From Cupriavidus sp. D39 (GTDB taxonomy: Bacteria > Pseudomonadota > Gammaproteobacteria > Burkholderiales > Burkholderiaceae): a stretch of 64,000 nucleotides of DNA. The position numbers were made by a program, and so were the translations under genes. The notes beneath the pieces were generated by a model that did no database searches, was not told the DNA's origin, and worked only from the letters and a program-made list of their open reading frames with translations. The stretch covers positions 124,001-188,000 of the forward strand of contig NZ_JAPNLE010000001.1 in the NCBI RefSeq assembly GCF_026627925.1. Reading direction: 5' to 3'. Within the stretch, counting starts at the first letter, position 1, and every line of letters begins with the position of its first letter. Of this stretch, positions 38,537-47,815 are shown piece by piece.

Positions 38537-38628
38537 CCGGCCTCTTGCCGCATCCCGTCCTCAGCGCTCCTGCCTCGGCGACGACGTTGAGGGGGCGAGC
38601 AAAGGCGGATCGCGCCTTGCGCGGATCG

Positions 38629-38816
38629 CTAAGCCCGCTGCAGGGTCGCATGGAGTATTTCGACGAACCGGATCTGGGCCAGGCTAAGTGGGCGGTCGAC
38701 CCGGCATACTAGGTAGCGGGACAGGGATAGGTCCGCTATCGGTCCGCCCACGAAGTCGCCGCGCCCGATTGCATCGCCCGCGGCGGAGTAAGGCGAAACA
38801 TGGCAGCCGACACCCC
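38629..38816 (-). pseudogene. LysR-type regulator C-terminal scrap
   Basis: Reads VSPYSAAGDAIGRGDFVGG, LSLSRYLVCRVDRPLSLAQI and RFVEILHATL, the end of a LysR effector-binding domain. There is no HTH and no start. It lies between lpdA and the Bug fragment. Confidence 0.45.
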
Positions 38817-39157
38817 GCCTGTTCAATGGTCAGGCATCCACCTCCTTCCAGCCCTATGGGGCCATTGCCTCGCACCTCGCGTCAGGCAAGCTCAATGTCC
38901 CAGCCGTCACCGGCGCTCATCGCCCCGCGATGACGCCAAACGTACCGACCTTCGAGGAGCTTGTTGTCAAGGGCTTTACGTCGTCCCAATGGAACGGTTT
39001 CTTCATCGCCCGCCATACGCCGCCCGCCATCGTCAGCAAGCTATCCGATGACGTCAAAACCGCACTGCGCAGTCCTGAGAATTTCAAGCGCATGGTCGAC
39101 AAGGACTTCGAGTTCATCCGCGCGGCGCTCAAGAGCGGGAAGCCAAAGTCGGGGTAA
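38817..39157 (+). pseudogene. Bug-family solute receptor, C-terminal fragment
   Basis: A continuous frame beginning FNGQASTSFQPYGAIASHLA, then NVPAVTGAHRPAMTPNVPTF, EELVVKGFTSSQWNGFFIAR and PPAIVSKLSDDVKTAL. This is the second half of a tripartite-tricarboxylate receptor. It has no signal peptide or first lobe. It begins about where the remnant at 5862-6424 ends, in the same orientation. Confidence 0.75.
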
Positions 39158-39302
39158 AAGACCGGCCGCAGATGAGGGGTGACCGCCGGGCCTCGGTCCT
39201 GTTTCAGCGGTCGGCCATCTCGCACCGTCGTCGTACAATTTTTCATCTGATTGGTACAATGCTGAAAGCGCTACGCGCGGGATGCTCTGCACAGGTGAAT
39301 GA

Positions 39303-39977
39303 ATGGAACGGGACACGGCTTCATCCAAGATCGATGCTCCGGCCAAAGCCGGAAAACGGTTGCTTCCGAAGGAAAGGGAGCAGCAGATCGTCCAGAAGGC
39401 TATTGAACACTTCACCCGGAACGGTTTCTCCGGAAGTACCCGGGAGTTGGCAAAGCAGATAGGCGTCACGCAGCCCTTGCTGTACCGCTACTTTCAGAGC
39501 AAGGAGGCCCTGATCGACCGGGTGTACAACGAGGTGTTCCAGTGGCGACCCGGCTGGGAACGGCAAATCACCGACCGATCGACGCCGCTGACCGAACGCC
39601 TATATGCGTTCTACCTCGACTACGCGTCCGTCATCTTGCGTGAAGAATGGATCCGGGTCTTCATCTTTGCCGGCCTGACGCGCGAAGGCATCAACAACAA
39701 GTACCTCAACAAGCTTCGCACCAAGGTATTCCTGCCCGTGCTGGCCGAGGTACGGGCGGAGTTCGACATCCCTGAGCCGCGCAGCGCTGCCGAACTCGAC
39801 GCCGAGATCGAGATGATTTGGAGCTTGCACGCGGCCATCTTCTATCTGGGCGTGCGCAAGTGGGTCTATGGCCTCAAGGTTCCCGGCGACATCGCCGCTG
39901 CAGTGCGCCAGAAGGTGGACATGTTCCTCCATGGGGCTCCCGCCGTGATGCGTACCTTGCGGAAGCCAAAAGCCTGA
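39303..39977 (+). CDS. TetR/AcrR family regulator
   Basis: A 224-residue repressor-like protein. The N-terminal HTH reads IVQKAIEHFTRNGFSGSTRE, LAKQIGVTQPLLYRYFQSKE (about residues 27-70). The C-terminal ligand domain is helical and ends with a membrane-free tail. It appears intact, with ATG 39303. It may control the VOC/flavin monooxygenase operon or the actP operon, whose palindrome at 32701-32733 is TetR-like, but it is 6.5 kb away and this is only inference. Confidence 0.85.
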   Translation: MERDTASSKIDAPAKAGKRLLPKEREQQIVQKAIEHFTRNGFSGSTRELAKQIGVTQPLLYRYFQSKEALIDRVYNEVFQWRPGWERQITDRSTPLTERLYAFYLDYASVILREEWIRVFIFAGLTREGINNKYLNKLRTKVFLPVLAEVRAEFDIPEPRSAAELDAEIEMIWSLHAAIFYLGVRKWVYGLKVPGDIAAAVRQKVDMFLHGAPAVMRTLRKPKA

Positions 39978-40572
39978 CGCCCTGCCCGCCCCGCTCGCTC
40001 CGGATTGGGCGCCTCTCCGGTTGCCGCCGCGCAGGCCTTCCGCCTGCAGGTTCAGCACGGGTTATATGACTTCCATGGAATCAGTCCGCTGCTGCTCCAC
40101 AATCAATGGAAGATGATCATCTTGCCCGCCGCGCCGATGGCTGACAGCAGCGCCTGAACTGCGATCTTGTGCAAACGTCGTGCCGTTGCCACGCCGGGAG
40201 CCCACGCAGGCAGCACTGACGATGATGTCGACACTGGCAGGCGCGTCGGGCAAACTGTCCGGCTTGGCAAAGGCGCGTGCACTGCGCTGAGCCGCGCCAC
40301 CGCAGCTTCCCAGCGAGCCGGAGCCAAATACGCCGTGCCCGGCGCTCGCGGGCGCCCGTAACGAGGATTTCATGATTCGCACTCCATTGATGTGATTCTT
40401 CGTTCGCTGCCAAACGGCTGCATCGATGCCATCCAGCCATTACCGTTCGCTTGATAAACAACGAAGAGAGCGAATGGCTTTCGGGAAGTCCCAAACAATC
40501 GACACGCTTGCGGTGCAAGACCGTGAGCAGAGGCGATGCCGCCGTCACGCGCAGGCGCGCTTTGTCTCACAC
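39978..40572. other. Gene-poor region before module C
   Basis: No gene assigned. A minus-strand frame at 40062-40382 has a faint Bug-like N-terminal look but too little to call. Confidence 0.4.
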
Positions 40573-40587
40573 GCAACGCAATGTTGC
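40573..40587 (+). promoter_or_regulatory. Operator-like palindrome C
   Basis: GCAACGCAATGTTGC, 129 bp before the TTG start at 40717. The same sequence context and spacing as A3 before the first Old Yellow Enzyme. Confidence 0.65.
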
Positions 40588-40716
40588 GCCGCCACCGGAT
40601 TCTCTCCCGCTGCATTGGCACCTAACCTTCAGGACATCTCTTCTGAGATCGAGGCGCTGCCAGAACGCCCAACCTGCTGCCGCTAGTTGACCACTTTGAG
40701 CTGATGGAGAACCACC

Positions 40717-41829
40717 TTGACCAAGCACCTTTTCAATCCGATCCGCCTCGGCATTCACACGTTGGCACACCGCGTCGCCATGGCACCGTTGACGCGTTCC
40801 CGCGCCGGCCAGCCGGGTAACGTACCGACCGCGATGAACGTCGAGTACTACCGCCAGCGCGCAAGCGCAGCACTGATCGTCACCGAAGCGACTCAGATTT
40901 CGCAGCAAGGTCAGGGCTACGCCTGGACGCCGGGCATCCACACCGAGGAACAAGTCCAGGGGTGGCACGCTGTCAGCGAAGCGGTGCATGCGGAAGGAGG
41001 CACCATCTTCCTGCAACTCTGGCATGTCGGGCGCGTGTCGCACCCGATTTTCCAGCCGGACGGCGCGCTGCCCGTTGCGCCAAGCGCACTGCCCGTCCCC
41101 GGCAAGACCTTCATCATCGACGAGAACGGCAACGGCGCCTGGGGCGACGTGCCTGTACCGCAGAAACTGAACGAGAGCGGCATTCGCGCTATCGTGGAAG
41201 ACTACCGGCGCGCCGCTCGCAACGCCATCGTCGCGGGCATGGACGGGGTCGAGATCCACGCCGGCAACGGCTACCTGCTCGATCAGTTCATCAACTCCAA
41301 CAGTAACCAGCGCACCGACGCGTACGGCGGCAGCATCGAAAACCGAGCACGCCTGCTGCTCGAGGTGGTCGACGCGGTTGCTGCAGAAGTTGGTGCATCG
41401 CGCGTGGCCGTACGGCTGACGCCCATGGGCCGCTTCATGGGCATGGGCGATGACACGCCCGAGGCCACCTTCGGCTATATCGTCCGCCAACTTAACGTCC
41501 GCGACCTGGCCTACCTCCACCTGGTCGAGCCCGCCATGGTCGGCACAGTCAAGGACGAGAACTTCGACCCGCGTTGGGACGCGATCATCCACCTGCTGCG
41601 CCTGGAGTACAACGGCGTGCTGATGCTTGCCGGTGGCTACGACCGCGACAGCGCCGAACGGGCGCTCGCCAGCGGCCGCGCCGACATCATTGCCTTTGGT
41701 CGGCCGTTTATCGCCAACCCTGACTTGCCTGTGCGCCTGCGGGACAACCTTGCACTGAACACACCCGATGCCGGTTCGTTCTTCGGAGGCGATGCAGTCG
41801 GCTACATCGACTATCCGGCCGCAGCCTGA
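40717..41829 (+). CDS. Old Yellow Enzyme family alkene reductase, second copy
   Basis: A 370-residue paralogue of the enzyme at 7779, about 90% identical by eye, with the same TTG start, HAGNGYLLDQF active site, YGGSIENR and IIAFGRPFIANPDL motifs. The changes are scattered surface-type substitutions, so it looks functional. Its MFS partner downstream has decayed. The conserved leader with operator C suggests the same regulation as copy 1. Confidence 0.9.
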   Translation: MTKHLFNPIRLGIHTLAHRVAMAPLTRSRAGQPGNVPTAMNVEYYRQRASAALIVTEATQISQQGQGYAWTPGIHTEEQVQGWHAVSEAVHAEGGTIFLQLWHVGRVSHPIFQPDGALPVAPSALPVPGKTFIIDENGNGAWGDVPVPQKLNESGIRAIVEDYRRAARNAIVAGMDGVEIHAGNGYLLDQFINSNSNQRTDAYGGSIENRARLLLEVVDAVAAEVGASRVAVRLTPMGRFMGMGDDTPEATFGYIVRQLNVRDLAYLHLVEPAMVGTVKDENFDPRWDAIIHLLRLEYNGVLMLAGGYDRDSAERALASGRADIIAFGRPFIANPDLPVRLRDNLALNTPDAGSFFGGDAVGYIDYPAAA

Positions 41830-41839
41830 GCGACCGTCC

Positions 41840-42634
41840 GTGCAGGGCGCCGGCCTTATCGTGTCGCTGGCCCGAGTCGGATACGCGCGGGGTCTCTTCT
41901 TTCTCGCCCCGATTGCCGATCTGCTCGAGAACCGGCGCCTGCTGATCATCACTGCGCTTGCCGCCACGGTTGGCCTGGTGGGTGCGCGTGGTCGGCACCC
42001 TCATGGGCGGGCTGCTGCTGGGGATCCTGCTGGCGCGGCCACTGTCGAGTATGCTACCGGAGCACTTCGGATGGCGCGCGGTTTTCGTCGCTGCGGCGCT
42101 CATGACACTGGCCACCGTCGGCGTCGCGGCGGCTACCGTGCCGCGCCATGTTCCAGCGCACCGCGCAAGCTATGCCCGGGTGCTGTCATCGTTGCGGCAC
42201 TCGTTCATGCGCCATCCGCTGCTGCGCCAGCGAGCGCTCTAACAATGACTCTTGTTCGGTGCATTCAGCTTTTTCCGGACCGACGTGCCGCTGGAGCTCT
42301 CGCGGCAACACGGCCTGTCGCAAGTTCAGATCGGCTTGTTTGCCCTGGTGGGCGCCATGGTCGCCGTGGCCGCGCCCATCGCCAGCAGGCTGGCGGACGC
42401 AGGCCACAGCCAGCGCGCGGTCTATGCGCTCGACGCCGCCAGCCGCGGCCGGCTGAATGCGCTCTACATGACAACCATCTTCGCCGGTGGCGCGGGCGGC
42501 TTCGCCATCGCCAGCCTGCTCTACGCCTAGACAGGTTGGGTCGGCATCGTCGGGCTCGGAAGCGGGTTAGCGCTCGTTGCTCTAGTCACCACTTTCCTCG
42601 TACATTCACGCAAGAGCGCGAGCGTCCAGTTATG
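41840..42634 (+). pseudogene. MFS exporter remnant (module C)
   Basis: Homologous to the intact exporter at 8928-10232. The first roughly 45 codons are missing. GLIVSLARVGYARGLFFLAP and PIADLLENRRLL are present, then a deletion joins GLVGA to RVVGTLMGGLLLGILLARPL. A stop follows RQRAL at 42239-42241. A second deletion joins LADAGHSQR directly to AVYALDAASRGRLNALYM; the repeat GCCAGCGCGC lies at that junction in the intact copy, suggesting slippage. Another TAG occurs at 42528. The end is HSRKSASVQL. Confidence 0.85.
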
Positions 42635-42722
42635 ATCGATCGCGCCGGCAGGCAACTGCCGGAGAAGCCGAAGACAAGAGCGGCCCGGCATGTCCCCCGG
42701 ATCATTCAATTGCCGTCCGATT

Positions 42723-42786
42723 TAGCCCGCTATGGCAAGAAGGTGGGCTAAATCGCCCCAGCCCGGTTTGCCAAGGTTGGGGCGAT
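42723..42786. repeat. Two adjacent inverted repeats after module C
   Basis: TAGCCC/GGGCTA flanks 42723-42750, and ATCGCCCCA/TGGGGCGAT flanks 42752-42786. Neither has a T-run; they could be a bidirectional terminator. Confidence 0.4.
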
Positions 42787-43078
42787 CACGTCGACACCGG
42801 TCTTTTTCGCGCCGTGGATGGGCGGGCACCGTTTGCTTGGACATGCGCCCGCCCATGCTCCGCACGGCCCTTGCTCGGTGGAGGCGCAAATTCCACTTCT
42901 AACCACGTAGACGGCATTGTCGCGGGTGTACGTGGCGCCTGCGTGCCATGAATGCGCACAAAGGTGCTGCGCTTGCGGGAGTGCGGACAGCTCCGGTGGA
43001 CCGGCGGGGTTTCGGGGGCAGGCGCCGCAAACGTGGGATTGCGGCTCTGGAGGTGACGCGCGCAGTTCCCGAGTTCTA
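42787..43078. other. Gene-poor spacer
   Basis: No gene recognised. Confidence 0.4.
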
Positions 43079-43304
43079 TTACTCAAGGCGATTCTTGTGT
43101 ATCTGGCAAAGCGCCATGGCGATGGCGCCTGGCTGCCGGAAGACGAGCTTGGTGCCGCCGCAATCCAGCGCTGCCTCGCTCGAGACGGAGCCTTCCGCGG
43201 TGGCGAGGATCTGCCTGCAGGCTTGGTAGTAGGCCTTGCCGGTGTCCGTCGGGTTCAGGCCCTGGTTGTCCTGTTCCAAACCTAGCTCCTCCAAACAGGA
43301 TCAA
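43079..43304 (-). pseudogene. LysR-type regulator N-terminal scrap
   Basis: LNPTDTGKAYYQACRQILAT followed by AEGSVSSEAALD resembles the end of a LysR HTH and linker helix (LTxxGxxYYxxxRxIL). There is no start or effector domain. Opposite in orientation to the next scrap. Confidence 0.35.
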
Positions 43305-43351
43305 AGATGACCATGCAAACCAAGACCAAGACAGTTACACATCGATCTTAG

Positions 43352-43653
43352 CGCGCGGGAGATTGACATCGCCATCCGGTGTGGACGCTTGCGCGATTCG
43401 AACAACCGGCGGTCAGGGTTGGCAGCTTAGTCAAATGGCTCGTTGCCAGCCCGGCGTTCGTCCAAGCATGGGGCCAGCCGGGAAGCTCCATTCGCTGAGC
43501 CGGCGCAACGGCAAGCACCGGCAAGCCGTGTGGCTCGTCCGCCTGCTGCCGCGGAGGGAAACGGAATCGGCCGGTATTCTGGCCGTCTCCCGCCGACGAG
43601 TCCTCTGCTCCTAAAGTCATGGCGTTCATCGAGAACGCTATGCAGCCATCTTG
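43352..43653 (+). pseudogene. LysR-type regulator effector-domain scrap
   Basis: AREIDIAIRCGRLRDSN, then in another frame VASPAFVQAWGQPG, and finally VMAFIENAMQPS. These correspond in order to the effector domain of a LysR protein with several frameshifts. With 43079-43304 inverted next to it, an inversion within one former gene is possible. Confidence 0.35.
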
Positions 43654-43676
43654 AACCGCGCTGACACACGCCGGAG

Positions 43677-44989
43677 CTACCCGCCGATGGTACATACGCC
43701 CTCGACGCAGCCTCCGAGATCTTCCTGGGGCATCAAGTCAACCACGACTTCGCCGAAAGCGGAAGTGCCCAATGCCTTCGCGCCGCCCATCTGCCGGGCA
43801 AGGTCAGACGTCACCATCTTCAGTACGAGTGCCCGTTCGAACCCTCGCACCAGCCGGTCAGCAGCTTCGTGCCAGCCCAAGTATCTGAGCATCATCTCCG
43901 CGGACAGGATGAGTGATCCGGGATTGGCCAAGTCTTTCCCCGCGATATCAGGCGCCGTCCCGTGGGTGGCCTCGAAGACTGCGACGGTATCCGATAAGTT
44001 GGCGCCCGGCGCGATGCCGATGCCCCCACCTGCGCCGCCAGCGCATCCGAGATATAGTCGCCGTTCAGATTCAGCGTGGCAATCACATCGAAATCCTCGG
44101 GCCACAGCAGTATGTCCTGGAAGAAAGCATCTGCGATAATGTCCTTGACCAAGATCTCCCCGCCCGTGGCGGGGTTGGTGAACGTCATCCAGCGCCCCTT
44201 TCCGTACGGCTTCGCGCCGAACTCGCGAGCCGCGAGCGCATATCCCCATTCCCTGAATGCACCTTCGGTGTATTTCTGGATGTTCCCTTTGTGTACCAGC
44301 GTGACAGAGCGCCGATCGTTGGCAACGGCATACGCCAGCGCCTTGCGGATAAGCCGCTCCGAGCCCTCCTGCGACACGGGCTTGATGCCAATACCCGATG
44401 TGAGTGGAAAGCGAATCTGGCTGGCACCAAGCTGCTTCTGGAGAAACTCGATCAGCAGGGTCGCACTTTTGCTACGGGCCTCGTATTCTATCCCCACATA
44501 GATGTCTTCAGAGTTCTCCCGGAAGATCACCATATCGGTCTTCTCTGGATGCCTGACCGGCGATGGCACGCCGGTAAAGTAGCGCACCGGCCGCAGATTG
44601 ACGTAGAGGTCGAGCACCTGCCGGATGGCCACGTTGAGCGAGCGGATACTGCCTGCCACGGGTGTCATCAGTGGCCCTTTGATGGAGACAACGTAGTCCC
44701 GCAATGCGTCCAGAGTCTCCTCGGGCAGGGAGACGCCGGAGCCATAGCGCTCGTTGGCCTTAGCGCCCGCGTAGATTTCCATCCAGCGGATCCTCCTGGC
44801 CCCGGCATACGCAGCATCCACCGCAGCGTCGACGACGCGCCGCATGACCGGCGTGATGTCGGCCCCGATGCCATCGCCTTCGATAAATGGAATGACTGGA
44901 TTGTCCGGCACTTGTAGCGTGCCGTCGGGCGCGATCCGAATGGGACTTCCGTCCACGGGAATGCTGAGCTGGCTTGAGTGAGTGTTCAT
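43677..44989 (-). pseudogene. icd: NADP-dependent isocitrate dehydrogenase, single frameshift
   Basis: TCA-cycle enzyme converting isocitrate to 2-oxoglutarate with NADP+. ATG 44989 gives [40 protein letters not shown] (substrate Ser/Asn/Arg), [20 protein letters not shown] and [17 protein letters not shown]. At the C5 run 44023-44027 (G5 in gene sense) the frame breaks and resumes as [31 protein letters not shown] and [19 protein letters not shown]. One G restores about 420 residues. It is an extra, non-housekeeping-looking copy inside a redox module. The DsbA-2 gene lies upstream on the same strand (141-bp gap). Confidence 0.85.
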
Positions 44990-45129
44990 GGTGATACCTC
45001 GCGCTTTAGGGGAAACTTCGAGTTCAGCAATGACCCGGTTTCTGGCTTCCCCACGGATCGTCATTTCACTGATGGGAGCGGGCGGGCGCGGGGGCATCGT
45101 CCTGCCATGCTCCCCCGCCGCTGCCCGAC

Positions 45130-45802
45130 CTATGCCGGCAGTTCGCCGGCGATCTGCGGCTGGCGCGCCGAGGCGGCCCGCAACACCTCCACCAGTATCG
45201 AAGGCGGCTGCGCCCCTAACCTGTTGTGCTCCGATGCGGATCGTCGGCACGGCGTGCACGCCCTCCATCTGCGCTTGCAACTCCTTCGCTGCAACCTCTG
45301 CCTCGCCCCGATCGCTACGCAGAAACTTCCGCGTCTGCTCTGCATCGAACCCCGCCGATGCCGCCAGCGAGACCAGCACATCGAGCCGGCCGATGTTCTC
45401 GCCTCGGGAGAAGTAAGACTCGAAGATGCTCTCGAATAGCACATTGGCCTTGGCCCCGTCCCCAGACTGCCGGGCATAGACCATAAGGCGGTGGGCTAGC
45501 CGCGTATTGGGCGTGATGGCGACACGCTCGTAATTGAACTCCAGCCCCACCTTCTTGCCGGCAACAACAACATCCGCGTCCATTGCCTGGGAACGAGCCC
45601 AACTGCCAAACTTTTCGGTACGGTATTCCTTCCGGTCGACGCCACTCCAAGGCAAGTTCGGATTGAGTTCATACGGTACATAGGACAGCGTGGCGGCCAC
45701 TTGCGATTTCTCGCTTTCCAGCGCGCTCTTGAGATGTTGGTGGCCGACCCAGCACCATGGGCAAATGAAGTCGTATGCCAACTGCACGTCTACGCTGTTC
45801 AT
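45130..45802 (-). pseudogene. FrnE-like DsbA family protein, CPWC type (module D, DsbA-2), frameshifted near C-terminus
   Basis: ATG 45802 gives [20 protein letters not shown] with the CPWC pair at C14/C17, [12 protein letters not shown] and [14 protein letters not shown]. At the C4 run 45213-45216 the frame changes. The native tail [18 protein letters not shown], ending GELPA, lies one frame over and stops at 45130. Without correction the frame reads on into icd as a spurious 693-residue fusion. One missing base explains it. Operator D1 lies about 72 bp upstream of the start. Confidence 0.85.
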
Positions 45803-45874
45803 GTTCGGCTCCAGAGAGATTGTGATAGAGCGTAGGTTACGCCGCATTGGAGTTGGATTGAATACGAGGCGGGA

Positions 45875-45889
45875 GCAACCCAGCGTTGC
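45875..45889 (+). promoter_or_regulatory. Operator-like palindrome D1
   Basis: GCAACCCAGCGTTGC, 72 bp upstream of the DsbA-2 start at 45802, matching A1 and B1 in position. Flanks TAGGTTACG and TTGAATACG align with those of module B. Confidence 0.58.
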
Positions 45890-45944
45890 GCTCGCTGCAA
45901 TGGGCTGGGATCGTGCCAGCGCCGTCAAGCACCTGAATGATCGG

Positions 45945-46362
45945 GCGGTTGGCACTGCCCCACCATCGATCACGTATTCCGTGCCGGTGAAGTGGTCACG
46001 CCTGAGCCTTGCGCCCCTATCAAGGGCTACAGTGTCCGATCGAGGCGGACAGCCGTCATCAGATTTGGGTTCATTTCCTTCATCGCTTTCTCTTCATCCC
46101 AGAGTCCATAGCGGCACAACAGGCACCGCCCGGCGCGCTCGACCGGCCCAAGACATGGACGAAGATATCGACACCGCCGAGCAACGCCAGCGCGACTTGG
46201 CCGCGTCATCGCAGCCCTCTGCGGTCGAGACATCGGCCGTGACGTAGTGCACCCCTTCGGGCGCGCCGACACCCGCAGCGCCTCCACGACGGCGGCGCCA
46301 ACGCATTTGGTTTCGCTAGTGACAAGCGCACGACGGCTGGCAAGTGCGAGAACGAAGCTCAT
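45945..46362 (-). pseudogene. Short-chain dehydrogenase remnant
   Basis: The N-terminal part starts MSFVLALASRRALVTSETK (a degenerate Rossmann TGxxxGxG region), then in other frames EGVHYVTADVSTAEGCDDAA and [12 protein letters not shown]. An internal deletion then joins directly to the C-terminal [16 protein letters not shown]. The catalytic YxxxK segment is missing, so it cannot be active. Confidence 0.65.
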
Positions 46363-46606
46363 GGCGTCACCTTCAGTGTGTTGGCAGGGCGTTCGGGCGA
46401 ATCCGTTGGCATTGCGAATTTCATTTTCTTGTTCTCTTGACCGACGGCGTATGCTGGTGACAAACGTCCGCGTTGCCCTGAGCGCAATGCAGCCTTGCAT
46501 CCCGGCTCCATTCTCCCAAGTGCGGTTCCCTTCTAAGCTTCATCTGACCAGACTGGCGGAAACCGTGAATGCCTTACTCTGGAACAGTAAAATTGTGGAG
46601 CGCCTC
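46363..46606. promoter_or_regulatory. Module D monooxygenase control region
   Basis: Upstream region of the flavin monooxygenase, containing operator D2 and, 5' of it, AACGTCCGCGTTGCCC, which resembles a degenerate second site. Confidence 0.45.
46484..46498 (+). promoter_or_regulatory. Operator-like palindrome D2
   Basis: GCAATGCAGCCTTGC, 108 bp before the ATG at 46607. Same core as A2 and B2. Confidence 0.6.
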
Positions 46607-47802
46607 ATGAGTATCTATCTCTCCCTCGACGCAAACGCTACTGTCGCGACCGTGCAAGCGGCGACGCTCCAGGACTCCAGGGCGGTCATCATCGGCGGCT
46701 CTCTCGGTGGCCTGTTCATGGCTGTGGCGCTGCGCGCCGTTGGCTGGGAGGCGGAGGTCTACGAGCGCTCGCCCTCCGACCTCGAAAGCCGGGGGGCGGC
46801 ATCGTGTTGCGGCCCGACGTGTTGCAGCTCGACGTGGTGCGCGCCTTCGACTTTGCGCGAGTACACACGCACGGCGCCCTTGGAGTCCGTTCGCACTACG
46901 ATATCTACCTGAACGACAAAGGCAGCGTGGTTCGCCAGGTACATAACCCTCACACCCAGACATCCTGGAACAAGCTCTATAGCGCGCTGCACAGGCATCT
47001 TCCGGCACGCCACTATAGCCAGGGCGCGGAACTCGTTGGCCTCGAACAGAGTGACAGCGGCGTCGTAGCCATCTTTGCCAATGGCCGTCGGGCCGAAGCC
47101 GACATCCTCATCGGCGCGGACGGTAGCAACTCCACAGTACGCAAGCTCATGCTCCCGGAAGCCACCCTCTCCTGCGGCCTGGTCGACGAGGCACGGTTAC
47201 CGGATGCGGCCAAGCCTCACCTGTATGAGAACTTTGTCTTCCAGCATGACCCCGCGTCCATGATGCTTCAGTACATGATCCCGGGACGCGACGGCGCGGT
47301 TACCAAAGGCCAGCGACGCTTCAATTGGCTTTGGTACCGCAAGGTCGCGCCGGGACCGGAGTTGGACGCCGTGCTGACCGACGCGGACGGAAAGCGCCGC
47401 GAGCACGCCGTGGAGCCGGGCGCATTGGCTGCCACGCAAAAGCAGTGGTTCCGTCGCACCGGCGCGGACCGCGTGAATCCGGCACTCCAAGCACTCATCG
47501 AGAAAACCGACGATATCTTTGTGCAGGAGATCCAGGATCTCCAGGTATCCAGGTTGGTATTCGGACGCGTCCTGCTGACCGGCGACGCCGCCTTCATTCC
47601 TCGCCCCCACACGGCGGGAAGCACGGCAAAGGCCGCCTGCAATGCCGTCGCCCTCGCCAAAGCGCTGGCCAACAGCAGCAATGTGCTTGCAGCCAGACTT
47701 GCCGCCTGGGAGCAGGAGCAAATCGCCGGTGGCATGCGCATGACCAACTGGGGCATCCGCATGGGCAACCGCATCATGGGCATTACCCACACTCAACACT
47801 GA
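46607..47802 (+). pseudogene. FAD-dependent monooxygenase (module D), frameshift near N-terminus
   Basis: ATG 46607, after GTGGAGCGCCTC, encodes AVIIGGSLGGLFMAVALRAV and YERSPSDLESRG. The frame then breaks at the G6 run 46791-46796. It resumes as GIVLRPDVLQLDVVRAFDFA, PHTQTSWNKLYSALHRHLPA, DILIGADGSNSTVRKLMLPE, LYENFVFQHDPASMMLQYMI and VLLTGDAAFIPRPHTAG, ending GNRIMGITHTQH. One G restores it. Compared with module B, about seven residues (GYVVWR region) are missing in frame after ATLSC, a second possible defect. It is close to the module B enzyme and is followed 13 bp later by a DsbA-1 gene. Confidence 0.83.
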
Positions 47803-47815
47803 AGAGGAAAATTGC

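Noticed and set aside
40062..40382. Possible Bug receptor N-terminus on the minus strand
   Set aside because: Only a vague resemblance; no KPIR or ENRPG-type motif in one or adjacent frames.
43892..45973. A 693-residue open frame joining a DsbA-like protein to isocitrate dehydrogenase
   Set aside because: The DsbA tail and its stop are present one frame over (to 45130), and icd has its own start at 44989. The fusion results from one missing base, not a real bifunctional protein.
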